Assembly (NCBI RefSeq): GCF_019316905.1
Contig: NZ_CP079216.1
Coordinates: forward strand, 806,001-870,000
DNA length: 64,000 nucleotides
Direction: 5' to 3'
Source of the DNA: Tessaracoccus palaemonis
GTDB taxonomy: Bacteria; Actinomycetota; Actinomycetes; Propionibacteriales; Propionibacteriaceae
Shown here: in pieces, positions 1-8,147 of the stretch
How positions within the stretch are numbered: position 1 is the first letter of the stretch
Layout: the number at the start of each line of letters is the position of its first letter
Notes under the pieces: generated by a model
The model's database searches: none
The model's input: only the letters and a program-made list of their open reading frames with translations
Told to the model about the DNA's origin: nothing
Made by a program: the position numbers and the translations under genes

Positions 1-500
1 CGACGGAACTGCCCGTCATGCTGTACGACATCCCGCACCGCGCCGGGATCGAGATCCCGGAGAGCATGCTCATCAGGCTCGATGCGCACCCGAGGATCCG
101 CGCGGTCAAGGACGCCAAGGGCTCGATCGTGTCGTCCTCGGTCGTGATGGCCAACACCAATCTCGCCTACTACGCGGGAGATGACGCGTACCTGCTGCCG
201 CTGCTCAGCGTCGGCGGCGTCGGCGTCGTCGGGACCTCGACTCACTTCACCGCGCCGGCCGCCCGCGAGATCATCGACCACTTCCTGGCGGGCCGGATCG
301 ACGAGGCGGTGCTGGCCAACCGCCACGCGCTGCCCGCTTTCCAGGGGGTGTTCGCGACGCAGGGCTGCATGATGGTGAAGGAGACCCTCGCCGCCCGCGG
401 ATTCGACGTGGGTCCCTGCCGTGCGCCGATGGGGTCTGCCCCCGAGGACGCCGTCCACCGCTATGTGAACCTGCTTGAGGCGCTGGGCTACGGAGCCTGA
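1..500 (+). CDS. dapA: 4-hydroxy-tetrahydrodipicolinate synthase, C-terminal part
   Basis: The gene is cut by the left edge; the frame is open from base 3 and ends at TGA 498-500, leaving about 165 residues. DapA condenses pyruvate with aspartate semialdehyde in lysine and diaminopimelate synthesis. The visible part has the Schiff-base lysine in the typical context AVKDAKG, then a glycine-rich barrel strand (LLSVGGVGVVGTSTH) and the C-terminal helical region (ALPAFQGVFATQG...MVKETLAARG) usual for this TIM-barrel family. Other members of the DHDPS/NAL aldolase superfamily share this lysine context, so the exact substrate rests on overall resemblance. It is followed by about 120 bases and then the sigma factor gene. 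Confidence 0.85.
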   Translation, partial: TELPVMLYDIPHRAGIEIPESMLIRLDAHPRIRAVKDAKGSIVSSSVVMANTNLAYYAGDDAYLLPLLSVGGVGVVGTSTHFTAPAAREIIDHFLAGRIDEAVLANRHALPAFQGVFATQGCMMVKETLAARGFDVGPCRAPMGSAPEDAVHRYVNLLEALGYGA

Positions 501-511
501 CCCCACGGGCG

Positions 512-537
512 GGAACGATCCGGGCCGCCGGAGCGTT
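512..537 (+). promoter_or_regulatory. Putative ECF sigma-E-type promoter
   Basis: GGAAC at 512-516 is followed after exactly 17 bases by CGTT at 534-537. This matches the GGAAC / CGTT pattern of promoters recognised by actinobacterial SigE-like ECF sigma factors. It lies about 80 bases upstream of the SigE-like gene, where an autoregulatory promoter would be expected. This is pattern recognition only; the start of transcription is not shown. Confidence 0.55.
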
Positions 538-620
538 ATACGGGTCGTAGCGCAGTCCGCCGATCCGCGGCAGTATCACAGGATCGTCACAGACTCGTGT
601 GGGAAGATCAGGAGATGGAG

Positions 621-1211
621 ATGCCGAAGGTGTTCCGGGGCGGTAAGCAGGCCAAGGCGGCCGCAGTAGACGCGTCCTGGACCGCGCCCACCTGGCAGGA
701 GCTCGTCCGTGACCATTCCGCGCAGGTGTACCGCCTCGCGTACCGCCTGACCGGCAATGCCTACGACGCCGAGGACCTGACGCAGGACGTGTTCGTGCGG
801 GTCTTCAAGTCGATCCACACGTTCCAGCCGGGCACTCTCGAGGGCTGGCTGCACCGCATCACCACGAATCTCTTCCTCGACCAGGCTCGTCGCCGTCAGC
901 GGATCCGGATGGACTCGATGAGCGTGGCCCCCGACCACGTGTGGGGCTCGGCCACCGGCCCCGAGGACCTGCACGTCGACGCCGAACTCGACGCCGACGT
1001 CGCCGCGGCGCTGGAGGCGCTGAGCCCCGAGCAGCGCGTGGCCGTCGTCCTGTGCGACATCGAGGGCCTCAGCTACGAGGAGATCGCCTCCGTGCTCGAC
1101 GTGAAGATCGGCACCGTGCGCAGCCGCATCGCCCGCGGACGTGCGGCGCTGCGCGAGGCGCTCGCCCACCGCGCCCCGACGGGAGACCGCACCCGCTACG
1201 CCGGGGTGTGA
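621..1211 (+). CDS. sigE: ECF RNA polymerase sigma factor, SigE-like
   Basis: The protein is a group 4 (ECF) sigma factor of 196 residues. Region 2 spans roughly residues 28-100 ([14 protein letters not shown]...[13 protein letters not shown], then [17 protein letters not shown]). Region 4 spans about 130-185 ([23 protein letters not shown], then [12 protein letters not shown], the DNA-reading helix). I chose ATG 621 because AGGAG at 610-614 sits 6 bases before it; GTG 597 and ATG 615 are in frame but worse placed. The stop at 1209-1211 is followed 2 bases later by the anti-sigma gene, and tatB comes next, the order also found around sigE in mycobacteria. It probably responds to cell-envelope stress and activates its own promoter at 512-537. 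Confidence 0.9.
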   Translation: MPKVFRGGKQAKAAAVDASWTAPTWQELVRDHSAQVYRLAYRLTGNAYDAEDLTQDVFVRVFKSIHTFQPGTLEGWLHRITTNLFLDQARRRQRIRMDSMSVAPDHVWGSATGPEDLHVDAELDADVAAALEALSPEQRVAVVLCDIEGLSYEEIASVLDVKIGTVRSRIARGRAALREALAHRAPTGDRTRYAGV

Positions 1212-1213
1212 CC

Positions 1214-2629
1214 ATGGCCTCCGTCCACGAGCGCGTCCGCGAGGACCTCAACGCCTATGTCGACCAGACCCTGCCCCCGCGCCGCTGGGAGCAGATCAGC
1301 TACCACCTCGCCGGCTGCGAGGACTGCCGCGCGGAGATGCTGGCGCTGTGCTCCGTGCGCAACACGCTGGGCGCCTGCCGGGCCTCCAAGGCCCCCAGCT
1401 CACTCGCCGCCCGGCTCGAACAGATCGCAGGCGATCACGCCGACGCCCCGCTCTACCTGGCCGCCGGCCAGGGGCAGCTGCCCACCTCGCGCGTCGCCCG
1501 CCGCATCGCAGCCTCCGGGGCCGCGCTCCTGACCTTCGCCGTCGTCATCGTGGTCCTCGCCGCCCTCGTCGCGCCGGAGCCCGTCCGCATCGCCGACCCC
1601 GTCGGCTCCGCGCGCGAGCAGTTCTCCCTGTCCGCCTCCGCAGTCAGCATCAACGAGGCTGTCGGCGCGGTGCTGCTCGCCTACGAGAAGGGCGCCGATC
1701 TCGGCGCCTCGATCACGTACCAGCCGCGCGGCTTCGACGGCGATACGCACGCCGTGACCGCCGACGATGCGGCCGCGCTGCTGCAGAGCGCCACGGAAGC
1801 CGACGTCGCCTACAGCGGCACACAGCGGGTCTGGGTCTCCGACGGCCAGGGCTACTACCGCAGTGCCGCCGTCCGCGTCGCCAAGCAGCCTGGGGAGGGG
1901 GCGCTGCTCAGCGTGCTCGACGCGCGCGGAGACGAGTTCAGCTCCAGCTTCCTGCCTGACTACATCTCCCGCGAGTACGAGGCACCCGAGGGGTGGAGCT
2001 TCCGGATCGCCGACGAGCTCGAGACCGTGCAGGGTCGCTCCGCCGTGCACCTGACCTCCTCCGAGGACGCGGTCCCCGTCGCCGGCTGGTGGATCGACTC
2101 CGAGACCGGCCTCCTGCTGTGGACCGAACGCTACGACGCGACGGGTGACGTCTCGCTGGCCGTGGGCTTCACATCGCTGAGCTTCGGATCCGCCGACCTG
2201 ACCTCGGCGTCGGCCGACCTGTCGTACTCCCTGCTGCCGGCCAGCTCCAGCGGCGGCGACGGCTGGTGCGTGGGGCTGCCCGCCTGCCCCGCGACGCTGG
2301 CCGGACTGCCGCTCGTCGCCTATTCGTCGGCGGAGCGCGCCGACGGGGCGACCATGGTGCTCGTCTACTCCGACGGCTTCCAGACCGCCGTCGTCGGCTG
2401 CGCCCGCGGCGTGCTGGAGGACGCCGCAGGCACCGTCACCGCGGTCTCCACGAGCCTCCCGTCGGTGCGCGCATGGCAGTACGACGACGACGTGGTCACG
2501 GTGGCCACGAACGGGTCGACTGCTCTTCTGGAGCAGATTGCCGCGCAGCTGCCCGCCGAGGAGCCGCACACCGAGACGCTTTTCGAGCGGGTGGGCGCCG
2601 GCCTCCAGCGGCTCATGCCTGGATCCTGA
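1214..2629 (+). CDS. Membrane anti-sigma factor with zinc finger and large extracellular RseB-like domain
   Basis: This 471-residue protein starts 2 bases after the sigma factor stop and should hold that sigma factor inactive at the membrane. The N-terminus carries the ZAS-type motif H31-x3-C35-x2-C38. One transmembrane segment lies at about 101-120, followed by about 350 extracellular residues. The segment from about 130 to 340 (VSINEAVGAVLLAYEKGAD..., WVSDGQGYYR, VQGRSAVHLTSS, WWIDSETGLLLWTERYD) resembles the MucB/RseB lipoprotein-like fold, so sensor and anti-sigma parts seem joined in one chain. The mycobacterial RseA partner of SigE is much shorter. The zinc-finger and topology calls are firm; the RseB likeness is by pattern. 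Confidence 0.8.
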   Translation: MASVHERVREDLNAYVDQTLPPRRWEQISYHLAGCEDCRAEMLALCSVRNTLGACRASKAPSSLAARLEQIAGDHADAPLYLAAGQGQLPTSRVARRIAASGAALLTFAVVIVVLAALVAPEPVRIADPVGSAREQFSLSASAVSINEAVGAVLLAYEKGADLGASITYQPRGFDGDTHAVTADDAAALLQSATEADVAYSGTQRVWVSDGQGYYRSAAVRVAKQPGEGALLSVLDARGDEFSSSFLPDYISREYEAPEGWSFRIADELETVQGRSAVHLTSSEDAVPVAGWWIDSETGLLLWTERYDATGDVSLAVGFTSLSFGSADLTSASADLSYSLLPASSSGGDGWCVGLPACPATLAGLPLVAYSSAERADGATMVLVYSDGFQTAVVGCARGVLEDAAGTVTAVSTSLPSVRAWQYDDDVVTVATNGSTALLEQIAAQLPAEEPHTETLFERVGAGLQRLMPGS

Positions 2630-2660
2630 GTCCCCGGTCGCGGCAGGTACCCTTGGGGAC

Positions 2661-3080
2661 GTGTTCGGTATCGACGGCGTGGATCTCATCCTCATCCTGG
2701 TGCTCGCCATCGTCCTGTTCGGGCCGGAGCGCCTGCCGGAGTACTCCCGCAAGGCCGCCCGGATCTTCGTCTACCTCCGCGACATCGCGAACAACGCCAA
2801 GAACACGCTCAGCACCGAACTCGGCCCCGAGTACGCGGACCTGGAACTGAAGGACCTGAACCCCAGGACGTTCGTCACGAAGCACATGCGCGAGGAGATC
2901 GCGCTCATCGACGAGGCGAAACGGGAGCTGGAGCAGTCCGCGAAGTCGCTGCAGGAGGGCGCGAAGGACCTCGAGTCGGCCGCGAAGCTGGACCCAGCCG
3001 TCGCGCTGGCCGCGGCCCCGGCGCCCGGGGCGCTCGGCGCGGGTCACGACGTCAGCCCGTTCGACTCCGAGGCGACGTAG
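2661..3080 (+). CDS. tatB: Sec-independent protein translocase subunit TatB
   Basis: The product is a 139-residue Tat translocase subunit that, with TatC, receives twin-arginine precursors at the membrane. It has the standard layout: a short N-terminal transmembrane helix (residues about 7-20), the hinge motif FGPERLP at 20-26, an amphipathic helix, and a long charged tail (EEIALIDEAKRELEQSAKSL) expected to be helical. The start is GTG 2661, which gives the usual FGIDG N-terminus. Its place directly after the sigma-E and anti-sigma genes matches mycobacterial gene order and suggests co-expression with the envelope stress module. TatA is shorter and has no such tail, so TatB is preferred. Confidence 0.88.
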   Translation: MFGIDGVDLILILVLAIVLFGPERLPEYSRKAARIFVYLRDIANNAKNTLSTELGPEYADLELKDLNPRTFVTKHMREEIALIDEAKRELEQSAKSLQEGAKDLESAAKLDPAVALAAAPAPGALGAGHDVSPFDSEAT

Positions 3081-3084
3081 GCCG

Positions 3085-3417
3085 TCAGCCCCCGGGCAGC
3101 TCGTCGACGCTGGTCGCGGCCCGATGGCAGTGCCAGGCCGGCTCCTCGTAGGGGTGCGCGGCGAGCATCGCTGTCACCGCGGCCCGCATGCGCCCGTCGG
3201 CGCACACGCACTCGATCCGGACCTCGTCGACGACCGCCAGCTCCCCCGCCTCCCCGATGAACGGCTCGGCCGCGGTTGAGGGACGGAACCGTCCCTCACC
3301 CGCGGCCGTGAAGCTGCAGGCGGTGTACTCGCCGATCGCGCCAGCCCCCGCTCCCGCCAGTGCGAGGCGCACAGCGTCCGCGTGGGTGGCGGGGGCGAAG
3401 CAGACGATGACGTACAC
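3085..3417 (-). CDS. NIF3/YqfO C-terminal-domain-like small protein
   Basis: This protein of 110 residues resembles the PII/CutA-like domain inserted in YqfO-type NIF3 proteins. Family features are the N-terminal strand MYVIVCFAPATHADAVRLAL, the glycine-rich stretch GAIGEYTACSFTAAGEGRFRP, and the end segment MLAAHPYEEPAWHCHR. The metal-binding halves of full NIF3 proteins are absent, so it is a stand-alone domain, a form known in several bacteria. It starts at GTG 3417, only 10 bases after the mrp stop, and is the last gene of the MFS-mrp operon. No biochemical role is known to me. It converges with tatB, leaving 4 bases between them. Confidence 0.75.
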   Translation of the reverse strand: MYVIVCFAPATHADAVRLALAGAGAGAIGEYTACSFTAAGEGRFRPSTAAEPFIGEAGELAVVDEVRIECVCADGRMRAAVTAMLAAHPYEEPAWHCHRAATSVDELPGG

Positions 3418-3427
3418 CGCGGCTGCC

Positions 3428-4579
3428 TCAGGTGTGCAGCGGCAGGCGCTGGCCGAGCAGGCCGCGCTTCGAGTCTGCGACCTTGGCGGCCAGCTCGATG
3501 ATCGCCGCGGCGGCCGGGTGCTCCGGATGCGTCTCGACGATCGGGGTGCCGCGGTCGCCGCCCGCCAGCAGGGCCTCGTCGAACGGCACCTGTGTGAGCA
3601 GCGGCACGTCGTAGACGAGGCGTTCGGTCAGGGCCTCGGCGACCAGCGTGCCGCCGCCGGCGCCGAACAGCTCGATGCGGTGCGTCTGGCCGCAGTGGGG
3701 GCACAGCGTCTCGAGCCAGCTCATGTTCTCCACGACGCCGAGCACACGCTGCTCCAGGATGTGTGCCATGGTGCCGGCACGCTCCGCCACCTCGGAGGCA
3801 GCCGACTGCGGGGTGGTGACGACCAGCACCTCGGAGGTGGGGATCTTCTGCCCGAGGCTCATCGCCACGTCGCCCGTGCCAGGGGGCAGGTCGAGCAGCA
3901 GGTAGTCGAGGTCGCCCCAGTAGACGTCGGCGAGCAGCTGCGTCAGCGCTCGGTCCAGGATCGGTCCGCGCCAGGCGACGACCTGGTCGCGTGACGGCTT
4001 CAGCATGCCCACCGAGATGACCTTCAGCCCGCCGATCGCCGGGACGGGCAGGATCATGTCGTCGACGACGGTCGGGCGCGCGTCGCCCAGGCCCAGCAGG
4101 TCGGGGATCGAGTGGCCGTAGATGTCGGCGTCGAGGATGCCGACCGAGCGGCCCTGCTTCGCGAGCGCGAGCGCCAGGTTGACCGTGACGGACGACTTGC
4201 CGACGCCGCCCTTGCCGGAGGCCACGGCGATGACACGGGTCAGGTTGCCGGGTTCGGCGAACGGGATCTTCCGCTCGATCTGGCCGCCGCGCAGCATGGT
4301 GCGCATCGCGTCGCGCTGCTCGTCGTTCATGACGCCGAGTTCGACCGACACGCTGCGCACACCCTCGAGCGGCTCGACGGCGGACGTGACGCGGTTGGTG
4401 AGTTCGGCGCGCATCGGGCAGCCCGAGACGGTCAGCAGCACGCGCACCGCGACGTCACCGTCGTCGGTGACCGCGATGTCGTCGACCATGCCGAGCTCGG
4501 TGATGGGGCGGCGGATCTCCGGGTCCTCGACCTGGTGCAGCGCCGCGCGGATATGGGGTAGCAGTGGGTGTTCGCTCAC
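3428..4579 (-). CDS. mrp: Mrp/ApbC-family iron-sulfur carrier P-loop ATPase
   Basis: Mrp/ApbC/Nbp35-type ATPases bind Fe-S clusters and help load them onto target proteins in the cytoplasm. The 383-residue protein has an N-terminal MIP18/DUF59 domain (about 1-90, with VSGCPMRAEL), then a P-loop domain with the deviant Walker A SGKGGVGKSS at 121-130, the switch region DADIYGHSIP and the DLPPGTGD motif. The cluster-binding pair C293-x2-C296 (CPHC) is present. The start GTG 4579 overlaps the TGA of the upstream MFS gene (GTGA), which implies translational coupling. An mrp gene also lies near sigE-tatB in mycobacteria. Confidence 0.9.
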   Translation of the reverse strand: MSEHPLLPHIRAALHQVEDPEIRRPITELGMVDDIAVTDDGDVAVRVLLTVSGCPMRAELTNRVTSAVEPLEGVRSVSVELGVMNDEQRDAMRTMLRGGQIERKIPFAEPGNLTRVIAVASGKGGVGKSSVTVNLALALAKQGRSVGILDADIYGHSIPDLLGLGDARPTVVDDMILPVPAIGGLKVISVGMLKPSRDQVVAWRGPILDRALTQLLADVYWGDLDYLLLDLPPGTGDVAMSLGQKIPTSEVLVVTTPQSAASEVAERAGTMAHILEQRVLGVVENMSWLETLCPHCGQTHRIELFGAGGGTLVAEALTERLVYDVPLLTQVPFDEALLAGGDRGTPIVETHPEHPAAAAIIELAAKVADSKRGLLGQRLPLHT

Positions 4580-5826
4580 TGTTCCAATCTTGCGCCCTCG
4601 GTGGCCCGTTGCAAGTTCCGGGGTCGGCCAAGGGCTTCGCGTGTGGCGTAGAGGAGGCCGCTGACGAGCACGGCGCAGCCCGCCGCGAACGTCACCCACA
4701 GCGATGAGGAGTGGCCGCCGGCCTCCGCTAGCGCGCCGCCCGCCCAGTTCCCGATGGAGGTGCCGAGCGTCACGCCTGCGCTCAGCAGCGTCATCACGAG
4801 CCCGAGGCGGCCGGCCGGCGTCGCGTCGCCGGCCGCGGTGAAGACCGTGACGAGCACGGGTCCGATGGGCGCGCCGACGAGCAGGAACAGCAGCGAGAGC
4901 TGCCAGGGCGCGCCGGCGAGCCACAGCAGCGCGAGCACGGGCACCAGGACGAGGCCGCAGCCGATCCAGCGGCGGGCAGACGACCAGCGCGAGGGCCAGA
5001 GGGCGACGCTGAGGGCGCCCAGCCCCGAGGTGATGCCGATGGCGGCGTAGACCAGGCCGCCGATGTCGGGCTGGCCGGCCTCGGTGACGAACGCCGTCGT
5101 CGTGGTGGCCAGCGACCCGAACACGGTGCCGATACTGAGCATGCCGAGCAGCAGCACCCCGACCAGCGCCCACGGCACCCGGTCGACGGTCGTTGCGGCG
5201 GCCGCGCCCCGGTGCGCCGCACCGGAGGCCGAGCTGCGGTGCAGGGCGAACCAGGGGACCGTCACGACGGTCAGCGCGAGCGCAACCCAGAGCGGGGCGG
5301 CGGGGCCGGCGACGACGGCGATGATGCCGACCGCGGCGGGGCCGAGGACGAAGCTCAGCTCGTCGATCGTGGACTCGTAGCCCTGCGCGGCGGTCAGTGC
5401 GTGCGCGTCGCGCCCGGCCAGCCGCCGGATCCAGCGGACCCTGGTCATCGGTCCGCACTGGGGCACGACGAGACCGGCGCAGAAGGCGGCGGCAGCCAGC
5501 CCCGGCCCGAAGACCAGCGGCTCGTCGCCGGGCGTCCCGGCCGCCAGCAGCCACAGCAGTGAGGCGCAGTAGGCGAGTGCGCCGGCCAGCAGCGTCGCGC
5601 GCTGGCCCCACCGGTCCGCGGCGGCGCCCGACAGCGGGGCGCCGACGGCCACGCCGACGCCCGCGATGGCGGAGGCGGCTCCGGCGGAGGACAGCTGGCC
5701 GGTGGCGTGCGACACGAAGGTCAGGACGCCCAGCACGAGCATGGACAGGGGGAGCCGGGCGAGGGCCGAGACGATGAAGTAGTCGGCGCCGAAGGCGGCG
5801 CGCATGGTCGAGAATCCGGATGACAT
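4576..5826 (-). CDS. Major facilitator superfamily transporter
   Basis: The product is a 416-residue integral membrane protein with about twelve hydrophobic helices and the MFS loop motif after helix 2 (GAAADRWGQRATLLAG), typical of drug or small-molecule exporters. A second half follows from about residue 205 (VPWALVGVLLLGMLSIGTVFG). The start ATG 5826 has AGGAGA a few bases upstream. The gene is the first of three with mrp and the NIF3-like gene and overlaps the mrp start by 4 bases. The substrate cannot be told from sequence, and linkage to an Fe-S carrier does not by itself imply a metal substrate. Confidence 0.8.
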   Translation of the reverse strand: MSSGFSTMRAAFGADYFIVSALARLPLSMLVLGVLTFVSHATGQLSSAGAASAIAGVGVAVGAPLSGAAADRWGQRATLLAGALAYCASLLWLLAAGTPGDEPLVFGPGLAAAAFCAGLVVPQCGPMTRVRWIRRLAGRDAHALTAAQGYESTIDELSFVLGPAAVGIIAVVAGPAAPLWVALALTVVTVPWFALHRSSASGAAHRGAAAATTVDRVPWALVGVLLLGMLSIGTVFGSLATTTTAFVTEAGQPDIGGLVYAAIGITSGLGALSVALWPSRWSSARRWIGCGLVLVPVLALLWLAGAPWQLSLLFLLVGAPIGPVLVTVFTAAGDATPAGRLGLVMTLLSAGVTLGTSIGNWAGGALAEAGGHSSSLWVTFAAGCAVLVSGLLYATREALGRPRNLQRATEGARLEQ

Positions 5827-5945
5827 CAGGTCTCCTGGGTACGGCAGGGCCGTGTCGTGCGCGACGTCCCGACCTCCCGGCGCGCGGTACCCGTGTTCTT
5901 CGGGCATCATACCGACCGGTCCGGCGATGTGGAAAAGCCGCGGAC

Positions 5946-6320
5946 TCAGCTCTCGTTGAGGGCGTCGCCGAGCAGCACGACGCTCATCGCCACCAGCCCC
6001 ACCAGCCACAGCCCCGACAGGCTGCCGAGCAGCACGACGATCGGACCCGCGATCAGCGACACCGTCAGCCGCTCGCGGTAGCCGAGCCTGCTCCTCGACC
6101 CCGGCGCCAGCAGGAACCGCCACATCGCCGCGTAGCCCACGACGAAGACGGCGGCGGCAGCCGCGCCGACCCACCAGCCGCCCGCGATGCGCCACAGTGC
6201 GAGGGCCCCGACGGCCAGCAGCGCGATATGCCCGACGAGCAGGACCACGCCGAACCACCTGACGGAGGTGGCGGGCTCGACCTTGACCTCGGCCACGTCT
6301 CCGGCGCCCTCGTCGATCAC
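5946..6320 (-). CDS. Small hypothetical membrane protein
   Basis: This protein of 124 residues has four hydrophobic segments (about 22-42, 48-67, 85-100 and 102-118) and a short charged N-terminus. I do not recognise a named family. It starts at GTG 6320, which overlaps the stop of the DUF1003 gene (GTGA), so it is the third gene of an operon with the MgtE-like and DUF1003 genes. The context suggests a role linked to membrane or divalent cation balance, which is inference only. About 120 bases without a gene separate it from the MFS start. Confidence 0.65.
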   Translation of the reverse strand: MIDEGAGDVAEVKVEPATSVRWFGVVLLVGHIALLAVGALALWRIAGGWWVGAAAAAVFVVGYAAMWRFLLAPGSRSRLGYRERLTVSLIAGPIVVLLGSLSGLWLVGLVAMSVVLLGDALNES

Positions 6321-6817
6321 GTCGTCTTCTCCTCGGCCTGCGTCAGGCGGTCGCCCAGCTCACGCAGCTCGCCGCGCAGCTCGCCGCGGACGAAGTCCCG
6401 GGTGGCCAGGTCGCCCAGGTGCATCCTGATGGATGCGATCTCGCGGGCCAGGAAGTCCATGTCGGCCCGCGACTGCGCCGCGATCCGGCGGTCCTCCTCG
6501 AGGCTCAGCTGGTCGCGGCGCTCCTGGCGGTTCTGCGCGAGCAGGATCAGCGGCGCGGAGTAGGACGCCTGCGTCGAGAAGAACAGGTTCAGGAGGATGA
6601 AGGGGTACGGGTCCCACCGGAACCCGAACAGGCCGATGACGTTGAACGCGACCCAGAGGACGACGAAGACCGTCATCCAGACCAGGAACTGCGCGGTGCC
6701 CATGAAACTCGCCACGCCCTCGGCGAAGCGGCCGAAGGTCTCGGAGTCGAGGGCCACCTTCGGCATCCGGGAGCGCCGTCCCGGCTGGGACAGGGGGTTG
6801 TGCTCGCGCTCAGACAC
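6317..6817 (-). CDS. DUF1003 family membrane protein
   Basis: The protein has 166 residues and the DUF1003 pattern: a charged N-terminus, two transmembrane helices (GTAQFLVWMTVFVVLWVAFN and YPFILLNLFFSTQASYSAPL) and the conserved tail LILLAQNRQERRDQ followed by a long acidic/basic helix. The family is widespread, with no settled biochemical function. It starts at GTG 6817, overlapping the end of the MgtE-like gene by 8 bases, and overlaps the next gene by 4. A DUF1003 gene beside an MgtE_N/CBS gene is a common actinobacterial pairing as far as I recall, and the overlaps make coupled translation likely. Confidence 0.85.
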   Translation of the reverse strand: MSEREHNPLSQPGRRSRMPKVALDSETFGRFAEGVASFMGTAQFLVWMTVFVVLWVAFNVIGLFGFRWDPYPFILLNLFFSTQASYSAPLILLAQNRQERRDQLSLEEDRRIAAQSRADMDFLAREIASIRMHLGDLATRDFVRGELRGELRELGDRLTQAEEKTT

Positions 6818-8075
6818 CGCTCACCTCGCTCGCCTCGACCTCGTCCATCTGATCGCCGCGCCAGTCGTCGGGCAGCATGTGGTCGAGCACGTCGTCGACC
6901 GTGACCGCCCCGAGCAGGTGGTCCGCGTCGTTGACGACGGGCGCCACGACCAGGTTGTAGGTGGCGAAGAACCGGCTGACCTGGGCCAACGGCGCGTCTG
7001 GGCCCAGGGTCTCCAGGTTGTCGTCCAGCAGCGTCGCGACCAGCGTGGTGGGGGGCTCGCGCAGCAGCCGCTGGGTGTGGACGGCACCGACGTAGCGTCC
7101 CGACGGCGTCTCCAGCGGCGGGCGGGTGACGAACACCATCGACGCGAGCGCCGGGGTCAGCGACTCCTTGCGGACGTTGGCCAGCGCCTGCGCGACGGTG
7201 GCGTCGGTGTCGAGGATCACGGGCTCGGGCGTCATCATGCCGCCGGCGGTGAACTCCTCGTAGATCAGGAGGCGGCGCACGTCGGAGGCCTCGTCGGGCT
7301 CCATGCGCTGCAGCAGGTCCTCGGCGACGTCGGTGGGGAGGTCCCTGATCAGGTCGGCCGCGTCGTCGGGGTCCATCTCTGCGAGCACGTCGGCCGCCCG
7401 CTCGGTGTCCAGTTGGCGGATCAGGTCGATCTGCTCGTCTTCCGGCAGCTCCTCGAGGGCCTCGGCCAGCGTCTCGTCGTCCAGGGCCTCCACGACCGCG
7501 GCAAGCTTGTCCGGCTCCAGGTCGTGCAGCTCCTGCGCGATGTCGGCGGCCTTCATGTCGGAGAACTCCGCGATCAGGTGGGCGGCCGTGCGGCCCGTGC
7601 GCATCACCAGGGAGGGCACCTTCGACCAGGACACGAGCTCCGGCTCGGACCGGGCTCCGAACCCGAACCTGCCCGCCCGGCTGGTTGCCTGCAGGGCGAC
7701 GGTCGTCAGATCCCACTCCCGGTTGCGGACCTGCGCCATCGCGACGTCGAGGATGCGGGTGGGCCGCTCCCTCTCGATGGGCCGGTCCAGCAGGTCAGCG
7801 GCGACCAGCAGCTCGGTCTCGCGGCGCTGGAACTTCCGGGTGTCGACCTGTCCCTGGATGGCGACGTGCGTCGAGGAGACGCCGTGCACGCGCAGCATGG
7901 GCACGAAGATGCGGGTGCGGCCGAACAGCTCCGCGACCAGCCCTTTCACCCTGGGCGGCCGGTTGTCGGCCCGCAGATAACACACCACGTCCTTCACCCG
8001 GCCCACCTGATCGCCCGAGGCGTCGATGATGGGCAGGCCAATGACCCTGGAGATGAAGACCTGCGTGTCGACCAT
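6810..8075 (-). CDS. MgtE N-domain/CBS-pair protein without a channel domain
   Basis: This soluble 421-residue protein combines three parts: an N-terminal PRC-barrel-like segment (about 1-90, GLPIIDASGDQVGRVKDVV), an MgtE_N helical repeat domain (about 165-275, repeats such as ELHDLEPDKLAAVVEAL, ELPEDEQIDLIRQLD and DMDPDDAADLIRDLP-type units) and two CBS motifs (about 280-400). In true MgtE these parts form the Mg-sensing cytosolic gate, but the five-helix channel domain is missing here. It is therefore probably a regulator or sensor that acts with another protein, perhaps the DUF1003 partner. I chose ATG 8075; GTG three codons upstream is possible, and neither has a strong ribosome-binding site. 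Confidence 0.82.
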   Translation of the reverse strand: MVDTQVFISRVIGLPIIDASGDQVGRVKDVVCYLRADNRPPRVKGLVAELFGRTRIFVPMLRVHGVSSTHVAIQGQVDTRKFQRRETELLVAADLLDRPIERERPTRILDVAMAQVRNREWDLTTVALQATSRAGRFGFGARSEPELVSWSKVPSLVMRTGRTAAHLIAEFSDMKAADIAQELHDLEPDKLAAVVEALDDETLAEALEELPEDEQIDLIRQLDTERAADVLAEMDPDDAADLIRDLPTDVAEDLLQRMEPDEASDVRRLLIYEEFTAGGMMTPEPVILDTDATVAQALANVRKESLTPALASMVFVTRPPLETPSGRYVGAVHTQRLLREPPTTLVATLLDDNLETLGPDAPLAQVSRFFATYNLVVAPVVNDADHLLGAVTVDDVLDHMLPDDWRGDQMDEVEASEVSGV

Positions 8076-8147
8076 AAGGATCACAGTAGTGCCCGGCGGC
8101 AGGGTAAGTTCGAGTGGCAGCGCAGACATTCCGTGAGGAGAATCCCC

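Noticed and set aside
6810-8075. Complete MgtE magnesium transporter
   Set aside because: The transmembrane channel domain is missing; only the cytosolic MgtE_N and CBS parts are present.
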